Notes: generated by a model not told the origin, from the letters alone. 43,964 nt of DNA from Agrobacterium cavarae (GCF_004310285.1 NZ_SISF01000031.1:514593-558556); one strand, 5' to 3'. Shown: positions 33,642 through 42,431, numbered from the stretch's first letter. Numbers and translations are program-made.

Positions 33642-34364
33642 TCACGCAAGTGCCGGCTGGCCACGGCGCACGCGCCGTTCGAGCAACCGGAACAGAAAGT
33701 TGGAGACAAGGGTGATCGCCAGATAGATCAGCGCTGCGGCCATGAAGAACAGGAAATAATGCTTGGTGCTGGCGCCAGCGAGACGCGTGGCAAGCGCCAA
33801 CTCCTGATAGCCGACGACCGCCACCAAGGCGCTATCCTTGGTGACAGAGAGCCAGAGATTCGAGAGCCCCGGCAGCGCATTCGGCAGGAGAGCAGGAAGG
33901 ACGACGCGGCGAAAGCGCAAGAACGGCGACATGCCGAAGGCCTTGGCGGCCTCGATCTGGCCATTTGGGATCGCAAGGATCGCGCCACGCAGCACTTCCG
34001 TCATATAGGCGCCCTGCACGAAACCAAGCACAGCGACTGCGGCGACGAAACCGTTGACTTCGAGCGGCGGCAGGCCCGCCATCTGTAACAGACGGTTGAG
34101 GCCGTCCGTTCCGGCATAATAGAGGCCAACGATCAAAATGAGTTCCGGTACCGAGCGGATCAGCGTCGTGTAAAGATTGAGGACGACGCCGAGGGCCCGC
34201 TTGTCGGAAAGCTTGCCGAGGGCACCGGCCATGCCAATGACGATACCAATCAGATAGGCACCGGCAGAAATGGCAAGCGTTGCGGCGGCACCGGACAGCA
34301 GCGTGCCGCCCCATCCCGGAGGATAGGGAGACAATAGCTCCAGGATGCTGTCAGGCGTTGCCAT
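33642..34364 (-). CDS. Amino-acid ABC transporter permease (HisQ-like)
   Basis: This 240-residue permease has the HisMQ landmarks LYTTLIRSVPELILIVGLYY and the coupling loop EAAKAFGMSPFLRFRRVVLPAL. It begins with a Pro-rich periplasmic start (LLSPYPPGWGGTLLSGAAAT) and ends in a basic tail. It is the first of two permease genes in the operon, after the binding protein. The closest types are those for arginine, octopine and histidine. Confidence 0.92.
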   Translation of the reverse strand: MATPDSILELLSPYPPGWGGTLLSGAAATLAISAGAYLIGIVIGMAGALGKLSDKRALGVVLNLYTTLIRSVPELILIVGLYYAGTDGLNRLLQMAGLPPLEVNGFVAAVAVLGFVQGAYMTEVLRGAILAIPNGQIEAAKAFGMSPFLRFRRVVLPALLPNALPGLSNLWLSVTKDSALVAVVGYQELALATRLAGASTKHYFLFFMAAALIYLAITLVSNFLFRLLERRVRRGQPALA

Positions 34365-34382
34365 CTGCGATAAGAGCCCGGC

Positions 34383-35156
34383 TTACTTCGCGCCATAGAT
34401 ATCGAAGCTGAAGTATTTCTTGGTGATCTCGTCATACTTGCCGTTGGCGCGAACGGCAGCGATCGCGGCATTCAACTTCTGCTTCAGTTCCTGATCGTCC
34501 TTGCGCAGGCCACCGGAAACACCAAGGCCCATGATCTCAGGGTCGTTGGCAACATTGCCGGCATCAGCGCAGCAATCTTTGCCGGTGTCGGTCTTGAGGA
34601 AATCGTCGAGTACCAGCGAGTCGCCGAAGACATAATCGATGCGGCCGGCGGCCAGATCCTGAAAGGCTTCGTCCAGCGTCTGGTAGGTCTTCTCGTCGGC
34701 AACATCCTTGAAGTACTTGGCGTAGTAATTGGACTGGATGGTAGCGACCTGGATACCGATCGTCTTGCCCTTCACGTCTTCCGCTGTGGCACCCGGCTTG
34801 CCGTCTTTCGCGCCGATCAGCTTGCTTGGCGTGTTGTAATATTTGTTGGTGAAGTCGATGACCTTCTGGCGCTCTGCCGTATTGGACATGGACGACCAGA
34901 TCACGTCGAATTTCTTGCTCTCAAGTGCCGGAATCAGGCCGTCCCAGGAGAGTGCGACGATGGAGCATTTCTCCTTCATTTCCGCGCAAACCGCATCCAT
35001 GAGATCGATTTCCCAGCCATGCCACTTGCCGCTGGCATCCTGTGCGAAAAAGGGCGGGTAGCTTCCATTCATCACACCGAAACGAACTTCCGCGCTGGCG
35101 GTGAAGGCCGACAATGCGAAAGCCGTACCGGCGAGCAGAGATGCAACAAATTTCAT
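34383..35156 (-). CDS. Periplasmic amino-acid binding protein (HisJ/ArgT-like)
   Basis: This 257-residue solute-binding protein has a signal peptide (MKFVASLLAGTAFALSAFTA, cut near SA-EVRF). The domain starts VRFGVMNGSYPPFFAQDASG and has GWEIDLMDAVCAEMKEKCSI, VDFTNK-like VIDFTNKYYNTP, and TIGIQVATIQSNYYAKYF. It is a family 3 protein for polar amino acids. Cysteines near EMKEKC and DCCAD may form disulphides. It is the second gene of the importer operon; the ligand is not readable. Confidence 0.92.
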   Translation of the reverse strand: MKFVASLLAGTAFALSAFTASAEVRFGVMNGSYPPFFAQDASGKWHGWEIDLMDAVCAEMKEKCSIVALSWDGLIPALESKKFDVIWSSMSNTAERQKVIDFTNKYYNTPSKLIGAKDGKPGATAEDVKGKTIGIQVATIQSNYYAKYFKDVADEKTYQTLDEAFQDLAAGRIDYVFGDSLVLDDFLKTDTGKDCCADAGNVANDPEIMGLGVSGGLRKDDQELKQKLNAAIAAVRANGKYDEITKKYFSFDIYGAK

Positions 35157-35176
35157 ATCGAACTCCTGTGAGATTA

Positions 35177-35956
35177 TCAGTTGGCGAGCGCGCCGGTAAA
35201 TTCTCGGGTCCGCGCGCTCACGGGATTGTTGAAGACCTGCTGTGGAGACCCCTCCTCCTCCACCCGGCCCTGATGCAGAAACATGACGTGGCTCGAGACG
35301 TCGCGGGCAAAGCGCATTTCGTGGGTCACGAGGAGCATGGTGCGGCCCTCTTCGGCCAGATCGCGAATCACCTTCAGCACCTCGCCGACCAGTTCCGGGT
35401 CGAGCGCCGATGTCGGCTCGTCGAACAACATCACGGCAGGCTCAACGCAAAGCGCGCGGGCAATGGCGGCACGCTGCTGCTGTCCGCCCGACAGGAACGC
35501 CGGATAGGCATCCTTCTTCTCATAGAGGCCGACTTTGTGCAGCAGGGCCTCTGCCTTTTCGACCGCTTCCGCGCGCTTGACGCCCATGACATGCACGGGC
35601 GCTTCGATGACATTTTCCAGAACCGTAAGGTGAGCCCAGAGATTGAAACTCTGGAAGACCATGCCGAGGCCGGTGCGCAGGCGTTCCACCTGACGCCAGC
35701 TTTGCGGGACGGACCTGCCATCGCGCCTACGTGTCACCGCCACCTCTTCGCCATTGACAGTGACGCGGCCGCTGTCTGGCGTTTCCAGGAAGTTGATGCA
35801 TCTGAGAAAGGTGCTCTTTCCGGAACCGGAAGAACCGATGATGGAGATGACGTCGCCCTTCTTTGCCGTCAGCGAAATGCCTTTCAGGACCTCGTGATTG
35901 CCGAAGCTCTTGTGGATGTCCTCCACAGCAAGGGCGCAAGGAACGTCGGCGGTCAT
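35177..35956 (-). CDS. Amino-acid ABC transporter ATP-binding protein (HisP-like)
   Basis: This 259-residue ATPase drives the importer. Walker A is IGSSGSGKST (41-49 core), the signature is FLSGGQQQRAAIARALCVEP, Walker B is VMLFDEPTSALDPE, and the switch His is in LLVTHEMRFARDVS. The pattern matches HisP/GlnQ/OccP. It is the first gene of the operon (ATPase, binding protein, two permeases, methyltransferase), with short gaps of 9-44 bases. AGGAAG precedes the ATG. Confidence 0.94.
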   Translation of the reverse strand: MTADVPCALAVEDIHKSFGNHEVLKGISLTAKKGDVISIIGSSGSGKSTFLRCINFLETPDSGRVTVNGEEVAVTRRRDGRSVPQSWRQVERLRTGLGMVFQSFNLWAHLTVLENVIEAPVHVMGVKRAEAVEKAEALLHKVGLYEKKDAYPAFLSGGQQQRAAIARALCVEPAVMLFDEPTSALDPELVGEVLKVIRDLAEEGRTMLLVTHEMRFARDVSSHVMFLHQGRVEEEGSPQQVFNNPVSARTREFTGALAN

Positions 35957-36075
35957 TCATTCTTCCTGACAGTATCTAGTGGTCACAACAGCCGGAGCGG
36001 AGGTGATGTTGCAGCGGAAATAACCGCTCTGTCACATTATCGAAAGGAAAATCATTCTACGCGGGACGAAAGACA

Positions 36076-36108
36076 TAAAAATAATCCGGCACGGAGGACC
36101 GTGCCGGA
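36076..36108 (-). terminator. Terminator of uppP
   Basis: The stem TCCGGCACGG (36085-36094) with CCGTGCCGGA (36099-36108), loop AGGA, is followed on the minus strand by TTATTTTTATG. It separates uppP from the ABC operon. Confidence 0.9.
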
Positions 36109-36140
36109 CAAAACCGCTCGCCGATCTCACGCTAGACGCG

Positions 36141-36977
36141 TCAGATCGGATTGATGACACCGGTAAAGAGCAGGCCTAGCAACGCGATGCCAATGACGAT
36201 TCGATACCAGACGAAAGGCATGTAGCTCTTCGTCGAAACCAGCTTTAGGAAGACGACGATGACGGCATATCCGACGACAAAGGATATCAGCGTCGCCAAG
36301 GCCGTCTGACCCCAACCGACCGGGTTTTGCTGCCCGATGCTCTTGAAGAGCTGGTAGAAGCCCGAGCCGAAAACGGCTGGAACCGCCAGGAGGAAAGAAT
36401 AACGGGCAGCGGCTTCGCGCGTGTAGCCGAGCAGCAAGCCTGCGGTGATCGTTCCGCCGGATCGCGACACGCCGGGGATCAGCGCCATCGCCTGGGCGAA
36501 ACCGAAGATGATGGCATCACGCCAGATCAGCTTCTTGATCGGATACTTCTTTTTGCCGATGCGATCGGCAAAGCCCAGAATGATACCGAAGACGATGAGC
36601 ATGACGGCGGTGATGTAGAGATTGCGCAGCGAATGTTCGATGGCGTCCTTGAAAAGGAGCCCGAGCAGCACGATCGGTACCGAACCGACGATGATCATCC
36701 AGCCGAGGCGGACGTCCGCCGGATCATATTGTCCGCCGAGCCGCAAATGATGACGAAGCCAGGCAAGGGCGATCCGCATGATGTCGGACCAGAAATAGAC
36801 CAGGACGGCCAATTCCGTGCCGATCTGAATAATTGCAGTGAAGGCGGCGCCAGGATCTTCCCCTGTCCCTAGAAACTCGCCCGCGATTCTCAAATGCGCG
36901 CTGGAGGAAATTGGCAAAAATTCCGTAAGCCCTTGAATAAAGCCGAGGATCGCGGCTTCTATCCAACCAATACCCAT
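36141..36977 (-). CDS. uppP: Undecaprenyl-diphosphatase (UppP/BacA)
   Basis: This 278-residue inner-membrane enzyme removes a phosphate from undecaprenyl diphosphate, recycling the lipid carrier for peptidoglycan and polysaccharides. The two active-site motifs are [20 protein letters not shown] and [20 protein letters not shown]. About eight membrane segments follow the family layout. I chose ATG 36977 (MGIGWIEAA), with AGGGA upstream; TTG 37001 gives eight extra residues. It has its own terminator. Confidence 0.95.
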   Translation of the reverse strand: MGIGWIEAAILGFIQGLTEFLPISSSAHLRIAGEFLGTGEDPGAAFTAIIQIGTELAVLVYFWSDIMRIALAWLRHHLRLGGQYDPADVRLGWMIIVGSVPIVLLGLLFKDAIEHSLRNLYITAVMLIVFGIILGFADRIGKKKYPIKKLIWRDAIIFGFAQAMALIPGVSRSGGTITAGLLLGYTREAAARYSFLLAVPAVFGSGFYQLFKSIGQQNPVGWGQTALATLISFVVGYAVIVVFLKLVSTKSYMPFVWYRIVIGIALLGLLFTGVINPI

Positions 36978-37365
36978 GCTGGTCCGTCCCTGAACTGACA
37001 ATCACTGCGCGCGAAATTATGAACCAATCCGGGCAGTTCGATGTTGCGGTGCAAAAAAATGTGAATGATGAAGAGCCGGCGAATGCCGCGGCAAAATCCT
37101 TCCTCCTAAATTGTGCGAAAATCAAGGGTGCATCCGCAAATGGAACAGGCATAAGAGTAAGCAGAAAATTCGGCCTTGCGGTTAATCTCCAATCCCTAAA
37201 GTAAGACCTTAATAATATTGAGATCTTCGTCATAAGCATCTTCAAAGTAGTGCGGTTTAATCAAGCATTTTATCCATTAGACATTTAAAGGCAGGATGCC
37301 TATATCTTCCAGATATTGCCGTTGTCGCAGACACATGGCCTTCTTTTTCGGGATGGACTGGGCCG
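36978..37365. other. Intergenic region between uppP and the HWE kinase
   Basis: These 388 bases hold the promoters of two divergent genes. The part from about 37200 to 37330 is AT-rich. A 61-residue plus-strand frame (37019-37204) has no ribosome binding site or family features and is not called. I found no EcfG-type or other clear promoter. Confidence 0.4.
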
Positions 37366-38547
37366 TTGATAAACACGCTGTCGGTAACGTCGGATCTTCT
37401 CACGGCAGAGCGGGATATTCTGTCACGCGTCGCACTTGGCGGCCCGCTGAAAGATGTGTTGCGTGATATCGTGCTTCTCGTGGAAAAGCCTGCGGGCGGC
37501 GAGTTGCTGGCGTCCGTCCTGCTGACGACGGAAGATGGCAAGCATCTGACCCAAGGGGCGGCACCGAGCCTGCCCTGCGATTACAACGACGCGATCGAGG
37601 GCATTGCCGTCGGTCTGGGTATCGGATCCTGCGGCACCTCGGCCCATACGGGCAGCCCCGTCATCGTCAGCGATATTTCAACGGATCCACTTTGGGCAGA
37701 TTTTCGCAAACTCGCCCTCTCCCACAATCTTCATTCTTGTTGGTCGATGCCGATCCGGGCGGCTGATGGCCGTGTTCTTGGGACCTTCGCCAATTATTAC
37801 CGGGAGCCGCGCAAGCCTTCCGAGCGCGATCTCGAGGTCATCGGCATGGTCTCGCGGACAGCGGCCATCGCGATCGAGCGTTCGCAGAACGAGAAGGCGC
37901 GCGATCGGGCCGAAGAGCAGCGTATGCTTCTTTTGCGAGAATTGAACCACCGGGTGAAAAACGTCTTCGCGCTGGCCGATTCGATGCTGGCCATGACCGC
38001 GCGAACCGCAACGAGCGCCGAGCAGCTTTCCTCCACCGTTCGAGGCCGTCTGCGCGCCCTGGGGCGTGCGCATGATCTCGTTCAGCCGACGTTTTCGGCC
38101 GAACATGTGGCCTATGCGCCTGACGTTCCCTTGCGCCAGATCATCGGCGACATTCTGGCACCCTATACGGATGCGGCGACCGACCGGGTCGCCTTCGTCG
38201 GCACTGATGACGTGCGCATCCGGGCAGATCACATTACCAGCGTCGCCCTCGTCTTACATGAGCTAGCCACCAACGCAGCCAAGTACGGATCACTCAGCAG
38301 CGAAGAAGGTCGGCTCGTGGTCGCCTGCACGACGGGTGAAACGATGCAGATCATGTGGAGCGAGCGCGGCGGACCCGTTGTCCGCGCTCCGACCAGCAAA
38401 GGCTTCGGCTCGACCCTCATCCAGCGCACGATCACCGGCATGCGCGGGGAGATTTGCTATACTTGGTCGCCTGATGGGCTGGACATCACCATCTGCCTGC
38501 CCATCAACACGATCTCCGCCTCGCCTGATCGCACCTCCTTATCGTAG
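37366..38547 (+). CDS. GAF-domain sensor histidine kinase, HWE family
   Basis: This 393-residue soluble kinase has an N-terminal GAF domain (about 10-175; LLASVLLTTEDGKHLTQGAA, GIGSCGTSAHTGSPVIVSDI, HNLHSCWSMPIRAADGRVLG) and an HWE kinase core (about 185-380). The H-box is LLLRELNHRVKNVFALADSM, the N-box LVLHELATNAAKYGSLS, the Trp-x-Glu is WSERGG, and GFGSTLIQRTI is the G-box. HWE kinases often feed the PhyR-NepR-EcfG stress pathway; no receiver is next to it. The start is TTG 37366 with a weak site. It overlaps the convergent dehydrogenase by nine bases. Confidence 0.9.
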   Translation: MINTLSVTSDLLTAERDILSRVALGGPLKDVLRDIVLLVEKPAGGELLASVLLTTEDGKHLTQGAAPSLPCDYNDAIEGIAVGLGIGSCGTSAHTGSPVIVSDISTDPLWADFRKLALSHNLHSCWSMPIRAADGRVLGTFANYYREPRKPSERDLEVIGMVSRTAAIAIERSQNEKARDRAEEQRMLLLRELNHRVKNVFALADSMLAMTARTATSAEQLSSTVRGRLRALGRAHDLVQPTFSAEHVAYAPDVPLRQIIGDILAPYTDAATDRVAFVGTDDVRIRADHITSVALVLHELATNAAKYGSLSSEEGRLVVACTTGETMQIMWSERGGPVVRAPTSKGFGSTLIQRTITGMRGEICYTWSPDGLDITICLPINTISASPDRTSLS

Positions 38548-39939
38548 CAGGTGATCAAGCCCGGCTTTGACCATCCGCCCGAAAGGCGGGCGTAGAAGGC
38601 TTGGCACGCTGAAACGTCCTCGCGAAAACACGCCCTTGGCATGGCTCATGCGGCGAAAGCCTTCTATGCCGTGATAGGCACCCATCCCGCTTGGCCCCAC
38701 TCCGCCGAAAGGCAGGTCATCCTGCGCGACGTGCAACACCGTGTTGTTGATGCCGACATTGCCCGACGTCGTGCGGGACAGGATCGCTTTGCAGTCGTCG
38801 CCACCCGCCTCTCCGAAAACATAGAGCGCCAGTGGCCTTGGCCTCTCGTTGATATAGCCAATGACCTGCGAAACATCGCGGTAGCTCAGCACCGGCAGGA
38901 TCGGCCCAAAAATCGCCTCCTGCATCACGGCCATGTCTTCGGTTGGGTTGATGACGAGCGTCGGCGGAAAAACGCGGGTTCTCGTTGCCGCGTCCGTCTC
39001 TATTCCGACTCGCCGCAACGTCGCGCCTTTGCTGACCGCATCATCGAGCAGCCCATTCAGGCGAGAGAAATGCTTCTCGCTGATGATCGAAGCGTAATCG
39101 CGGCTCGCTAGCCCATCTGGGTAGGATTGCGCCACCGCCTTGTGGAACGCATCGATAAAGGCATCGACCTCCGTTTCGTGGACAAAGACATAGTCCGGGG
39201 CAACGCAGGTTTGGCCGGCATTGGCGAGCTTGCCGAAGACGATAGAGGTTACCTTCCTGGCAATGACGTGACCCGGCAAGATAATCGTCGGGCTCTTGCC
39301 GCCAAGCTCCAACGTGACAGGAACGAGGTTTTCACTCGCAGCCTTCATGACCTGGCGCCCGACGTCAGTGCTGCCGGTGAAAAACAGATGGTCGAAGGGT
39401 GAGCCGCTGAACTCAGCGCCTATGCTGGCATCGCCGAGAACCACCGCAACCTTTTCCTCCGGGAAGGCCTCGGCCAGCATCGTCTTCATCAAGGCGCTGG
39501 TTTCCGGGGTGAGTTCGGAGGGCTTCAGCATGGCCCGGTTGCCAGCTGCGAGTGCTGTGACGAGTGGCACCATGGCCAGTAGAAACGGATAGTTCCAAGG
39601 CGACAGAATGCCGATGACGCCGAGCGGCTGATACTCCACCCAGGCCCTTCCGCTTTGTGACAGCGTTTCAACTTTTCGTCGCTCCGGTTTCATGAAGCGT
39701 TTCAGGTTCCGGTCGAGGTAATCAATGGCGTTGACGACGCCGACCAAGTCGAGAAGCGCGGTCTCATTCGGCGAACGTCCGCCGAAATCCGCATCGACCG
39801 CCTGTTCGATCCTGCTTCGACGAGATGTGACAGCTTTGCGCAAGGCCTTGAGATCGGCTCTTCGCTGGTCCAGCGACGGCGGTCCATCATGGAGAAAGGC
39901 GTGACGCTGCTTTTGCAAAAGATCAGCGATGGTGCTCAT
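38539..39939 (-). CDS. Aldehyde dehydrogenase, coniferyl-aldehyde dehydrogenase type
   Basis: This 466-residue NAD(P)-dependent enzyme has the ALDH landmarks LGVIGILSPWNYPFLLAMVP, catalytic Glu in VTLELGGKSPTIIL and catalytic Cys in NAGQTCVAPDYVFV. The N-terminal start (LLQKQRHAFLHDGPPSLDQR) and the MSHAKGV tail suit the coniferyl-aldehyde type, which oxidises aromatic and medium-chain aldehydes to acids. Its ATG overlaps the stop of the HxlR gene (ATGA, 39939-39936), so the two are co-translated. A longer frame to 40257 is the antisense-like reading of that gene. Confidence 0.92.
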   Translation of the reverse strand: MSTIADLLQKQRHAFLHDGPPSLDQRRADLKALRKAVTSRRSRIEQAVDADFGGRSPNETALLDLVGVVNAIDYLDRNLKRFMKPERRKVETLSQSGRAWVEYQPLGVIGILSPWNYPFLLAMVPLVTALAAGNRAMLKPSELTPETSALMKTMLAEAFPEEKVAVVLGDASIGAEFSGSPFDHLFFTGSTDVGRQVMKAASENLVPVTLELGGKSPTIILPGHVIARKVTSIVFGKLANAGQTCVAPDYVFVHETEVDAFIDAFHKAVAQSYPDGLASRDYASIISEKHFSRLNGLLDDAVSKGATLRRVGIETDAATRTRVFPPTLVINPTEDMAVMQEAIFGPILPVLSYRDVSQVIGYINERPRPLALYVFGEAGGDDCKAILSRTTSGNVGINNTVLHVAQDDLPFGGVGPSGMGAYHGIEGFRRMSHAKGVFSRGRFSVPSLLRPPFGRMVKAGLDHLLR

Positions 39940-40337
39940 TCGGCGGCGGCGAGCGTTGTGACGCGATCCGCAGGAACAGCGAGCGTCTTGATACCGTCCT
40001 TGCAAACCACATGGGCCTCGCCCCAGGATTTGAGCGCCGATATGACCGGCGCCATGCTCTGGCCAAGCGCTGTCAGGCTGTAATCGACCCTTGGCGGCAC
40101 GACGGGAAAGACGGTGCGGGAAATCAGGCCTGCCTCTTCCAACTCGCGAAGCTGCTTCGTCAGCATCCGCTGCGTGACGCTTGGAATGTGGCGACGCAGT
40201 GCATTGAAGCGCAGCGTTCCCTCGTTCAGCAGATGATAGAGGATCACGCCTTTCCATTTGCCATCGAGATAACAGAGTGTCGATTCCACCGGGCAGCCGG
40301 GAAAATTATCCTTCAATTTGGCGCGAGGACGGGACAT
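39936..40337 (-). CDS. HxlR/DUF24 family regulator, likely redox-sensing
   Basis: This 133-residue winged-helix repressor has the HxlR signature: CPVESTLCYLDGKWKGVILY, LRFNALRRHIPSVTQRMLTK, QLRELEEAGLISRTVFPVVP and VDYSLTALGQSM. Cys15 (PGCPVE) is the conserved thiol that senses quinones, aldehydes or oxidants in relatives such as YodB and QorR; Cys22 may help. It is divergent from a quinone reductase-like gene and coupled to an aldehyde dehydrogenase, a pattern that fits detoxification of electrophiles. Confidence 0.9.
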   Translation of the reverse strand: MSRPRAKLKDNFPGCPVESTLCYLDGKWKGVILYHLLNEGTLRFNALRRHIPSVTQRMLTKQLRELEEAGLISRTVFPVVPPRVDYSLTALGQSMAPVISALKSWGEAHVVCKDGIKTLAVPADRVTTLAAAE

Positions 40338-40380
40338 GAAAAGCTCCGTTTTTCAGGATCTGCAGGCGGCTACAGTATCC

Positions 40381-40403
40381 TTTTTGTCAGTATAGACACA
40401 AAA
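40381..40403. promoter_or_regulatory. Candidate HxlR operator and divergent promoter
   Basis: TTTTTGTC (40381-40388), AGTATA, GACACAAAA (40395-40403) is a near-perfect inverted repeat. AGTATA read on the minus strand is TATACT, a good -10 box for hxlR with CTGCAA 18 bases before it. Binding here would block hxlR and probably the divergent gene. Confidence 0.5.
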
Positions 40404-40473
40404 TGTGCATTCTTGCAGCCTTAGCTCATAGCTATCAAATAGACGCCGAAGCAACAAGCGAAGGAGAATGAAC

Positions 40474-41490
40474 ATGCGCGCTGTCGGTTACAAGAGCTGC
40501 AAGCCCGTGACGGAAGCAGACGCTTTGGTGGATTTTGAACTTCCTGCGCCAGAGGCAAAAGGCCTCGATCTTCTGGTGGACGTGAAGGCAGTCTCGGTCA
40601 ATCCGGTCGATACCAAGGTCCGTCGCAACCAAGCACCTGAGGCAGGTCAAACTCGGGTTCTCGGCTTTGACGCCGCGGGTATCGTCAAGGCAGTGGGTGA
40701 GAAGGTCAGCCTGTTCAAGCCGGGCGACGAAGTCTTCTACGCCGGCGCCATCAACCGCCCCGGCACCAATAGCGAGTTTCATCTTGTGGATGAACGCATC
40801 GTCGGGAAGAAGCCGAAAAGCTTGAGCTTCGAGGAAGCTGCCGCCCTGCCATTAACCGCCATCACTGCCTATGAAGCGCTGTTCGATCGCCTCAAGGTAA
40901 AGGACCCGGTTGCGGGCGGCGCCAATGCCGTCGTCATCATCGGTGGGGCTGGCGGCGTCGGTTCGATCGCGATCCAACTTGCGCGGCACCTGACGGATCT
41001 TACCGTCATCGCCACAGCATCGCGGCCGGAAACGAAGGAATGGGTCGAGCAGTTCGGTGCGCATCATGTGCTCGACCACAGCAAGCCGCTTGCGCCACAG
41101 GTCGAAGCGCTCGGTCTTGGTGCGCCAAGCTTCGTCTTTTCTACCACCCATAGCGATCTCCACCGCGCCGACAGCATAGAGTTGATTGCGCCGCAGGGGC
41201 GCTACTGCCTGATCGACGATCCAGAGGGTGGTTTCGATATTCTGCCTTTCAAGCGCAAGGCCATTTCCGTTCACTGGGAGATGATGTTTGCCCGTCCGGT
41301 CTTCGAGACCGCCGATATTCTGGAACAGCACAAGCTGCTGAACCATGTGTCGGAACTGATTGACCAGGGCAAAATCAGAACGACGCTTACGGAGACGTTC
41401 GGCAAGATCAATGCCGCAAACCTTATCAAGGCACATGCGCTGATCGAAAGCGGCAAAGCCAAGGGCAAGATCGTGTTGTCAGGCTTCTAA
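40474..41490 (+). CDS. MDR-family zinc-independent alcohol dehydrogenase/quinone oxidoreductase
   Basis: This 338-residue NADPH-dependent reductase has the GroES-like part (VDVKAVSVNPVDTKVRRNQA, VLGFDAAGIVKAVGEKVSLF, GDEVFYAGAINRPGTNSEFH) and a Rossmann part (VVIIGGAGGVGSIAIQLARH). The zinc-ligand cysteines of classical alcohol dehydrogenases are absent, so quinones or enals are likely substrates. I start at ATG 40474, seven bases after AAGGAG; ATG 40468 is too close. It is divergent from hxlR, which probably regulates it. Confidence 0.9.
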   Translation: MRAVGYKSCKPVTEADALVDFELPAPEAKGLDLLVDVKAVSVNPVDTKVRRNQAPEAGQTRVLGFDAAGIVKAVGEKVSLFKPGDEVFYAGAINRPGTNSEFHLVDERIVGKKPKSLSFEEAAALPLTAITAYEALFDRLKVKDPVAGGANAVVIIGGAGGVGSIAIQLARHLTDLTVIATASRPETKEWVEQFGAHHVLDHSKPLAPQVEALGLGAPSFVFSTTHSDLHRADSIELIAPQGRYCLIDDPEGGFDILPFKRKAISVHWEMMFARPVFETADILEQHKLLNHVSELIDQGKIRTTLTETFGKINAANLIKAHALIESGKAKGKIVLSGF

Positions 41491-41517
41491 GCTAAGAGCT
41501 TATACGGCCCTGTGACA

Positions 41518-41550
41518 GGCCAGTCGGACCATTGTCCGGCTGGCCTTCTT
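41518..41550 (+). terminator. Terminator between the quinone reductase and the pentapeptide gene
   Basis: GGCCAGTCGGAC (41518-41529), loop CATT, GTCCGGCTGGCC (41534-41545) is a 12-bp stem with one G-U pair, followed by TTCTT. It lies three bases from the convergent stop and may serve both genes. Confidence 0.85.
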
Positions 41551-41552
41551 GG

Positions 41553-42293
41553 TCAATCATCTTCCGGATCGGCGGGACAAGGCCAGCTGGCCGGCTTGGT
41601 CAAGCCTTGTGGCAGCTTCGTCTTGTCGTCGCCGCAGGCAATATCGATCTGTTTTTGATCGAGCCCGGTGGCGGCGGATAGGTCCAGCCCTTCGATGCGG
41701 GCAAGCAGCAGGAACGAGTCGGAGAAATCGATCGGCCCGGTGAACTTGGCGCCGGTGAAGCTGGCGCGTGAGAGATTGGCCTTGGTGAATTTGGTGCCCG
41801 TCAACACCGCGCCATTGAAATCAGCCCGCCCGAGTTCCGCCTTGGAGAAATCGGCATTGACGAGTTTGGCGTTTTCGAAGTTGGCGCGCTGCATTTCAGC
41901 GCTGTTGAACTTGGCGTTTTCGGCATTGGCATCGCTGAAATCGCTGCGATAGGCCTCGATCTTGATCAGGTTGGCACCCTCAAGCTGGGAGGATGCAAGC
42001 GAAGTGCGGATCAGCTTGGCCTTCTCCAAATTGGCCTTATTGAAGGAGGAGCCGCGCAGATCGGTATAGGTAAAGTCCGTCCCGTGCAGATCAGCGCCAT
42101 CCAAGACGCTGCCGCCCAGCATCAGGAGACGCTTGTTGCATTCGCTCCAGTCGATGCCAGCCGATGCATCGGCGCGGCAGCTTGCCGCCATCGCGGGTTG
42201 GCTGCTCGTCGATATCGTGCCGACCACTGCTGCAACCGCTGCCAGCAGATGATGACTGCGCAAAGCCGAGACCATTCCGGCAAGTTTCCTCAT
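41553..42293 (-). CDS. Secreted pentapeptide-repeat protein
   Basis: This 246-residue protein has a signal peptide-like N-terminus (HHLLAAVAAVVGTISTSSQP, ending near AMA-ASC). A run of A(D/N)LXX-type repeats covers about 60-200 (VLDGADLHGTDFTYTDLRGS, ANFENAKLVNADFSKAELGR), giving a right-handed quadrilateral beta-helix. Cysteines near ASC, SEC, IACGDD and PCP may be bridged. The function of periplasmic members is unknown. GGGAG lies upstream of ATG 42293. The leader holds several alternating palindromes. Confidence 0.85.
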   Translation of the reverse strand: MRKLAGMVSALRSHHLLAAVAAVVGTISTSSQPAMAASCRADASAGIDWSECNKRLLMLGGSVLDGADLHGTDFTYTDLRGSSFNKANLEKAKLIRTSLASSQLEGANLIKIEAYRSDFSDANAENAKFNSAEMQRANFENAKLVNADFSKAELGRADFNGAVLTGTKFTKANLSRASFTGAKFTGPIDFSDSFLLLARIEGLDLSAATGLDQKQIDIACGDDKTKLPQGLTKPASWPCPADPEDD

Positions 42294-42306
42294 TGGCTCA
42301 CTCCCA

Positions 42307-42355
42307 ACCCCTTCAGGGGTACATTGATCCTCTTAATCTAAGAGGGACCCTCTTA
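42307..42355 (-). promoter_or_regulatory. Alternating palindromes in the pentapeptide-gene leader
   Basis: Three half-sites alternate: CCTCTTA (42329-42335), TAAGAGGG (42339-42346) and CCCTCTTA (42348-42355). The middle one can pair with either neighbour. ACCCC-TTCA-GGGGT (42307-42320) lies nearer the start codon. The array could be an operator or mutually exclusive RNA hairpins. Confidence 0.5.
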
Positions 42356-42407
42356 ACATATAGGGGTTCCGTTACTTTTAAATGATCCAGCCTGCGACTG
42401 TAAACGC

Positions 42408-42431
42408 CTCCCTGATGACCATCATTGGGAG
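42408..42431 (-). terminator. Hairpin after the GNAT gene
   Basis: CTCCC-TGATG (42408-42417) pairs with CATCA-TT-GGGAG (42420-42431). The flanking minus-strand sequence has only GCGTTTAC, so termination is plausible but not certain. Confidence 0.4.

Noticed and set aside
39940..40257. N-terminal extension of the aldehyde dehydrogenase frame
   Set aside because: This is another frame of the hxlR gene; the real start overlaps the hxlR stop as ATGA.
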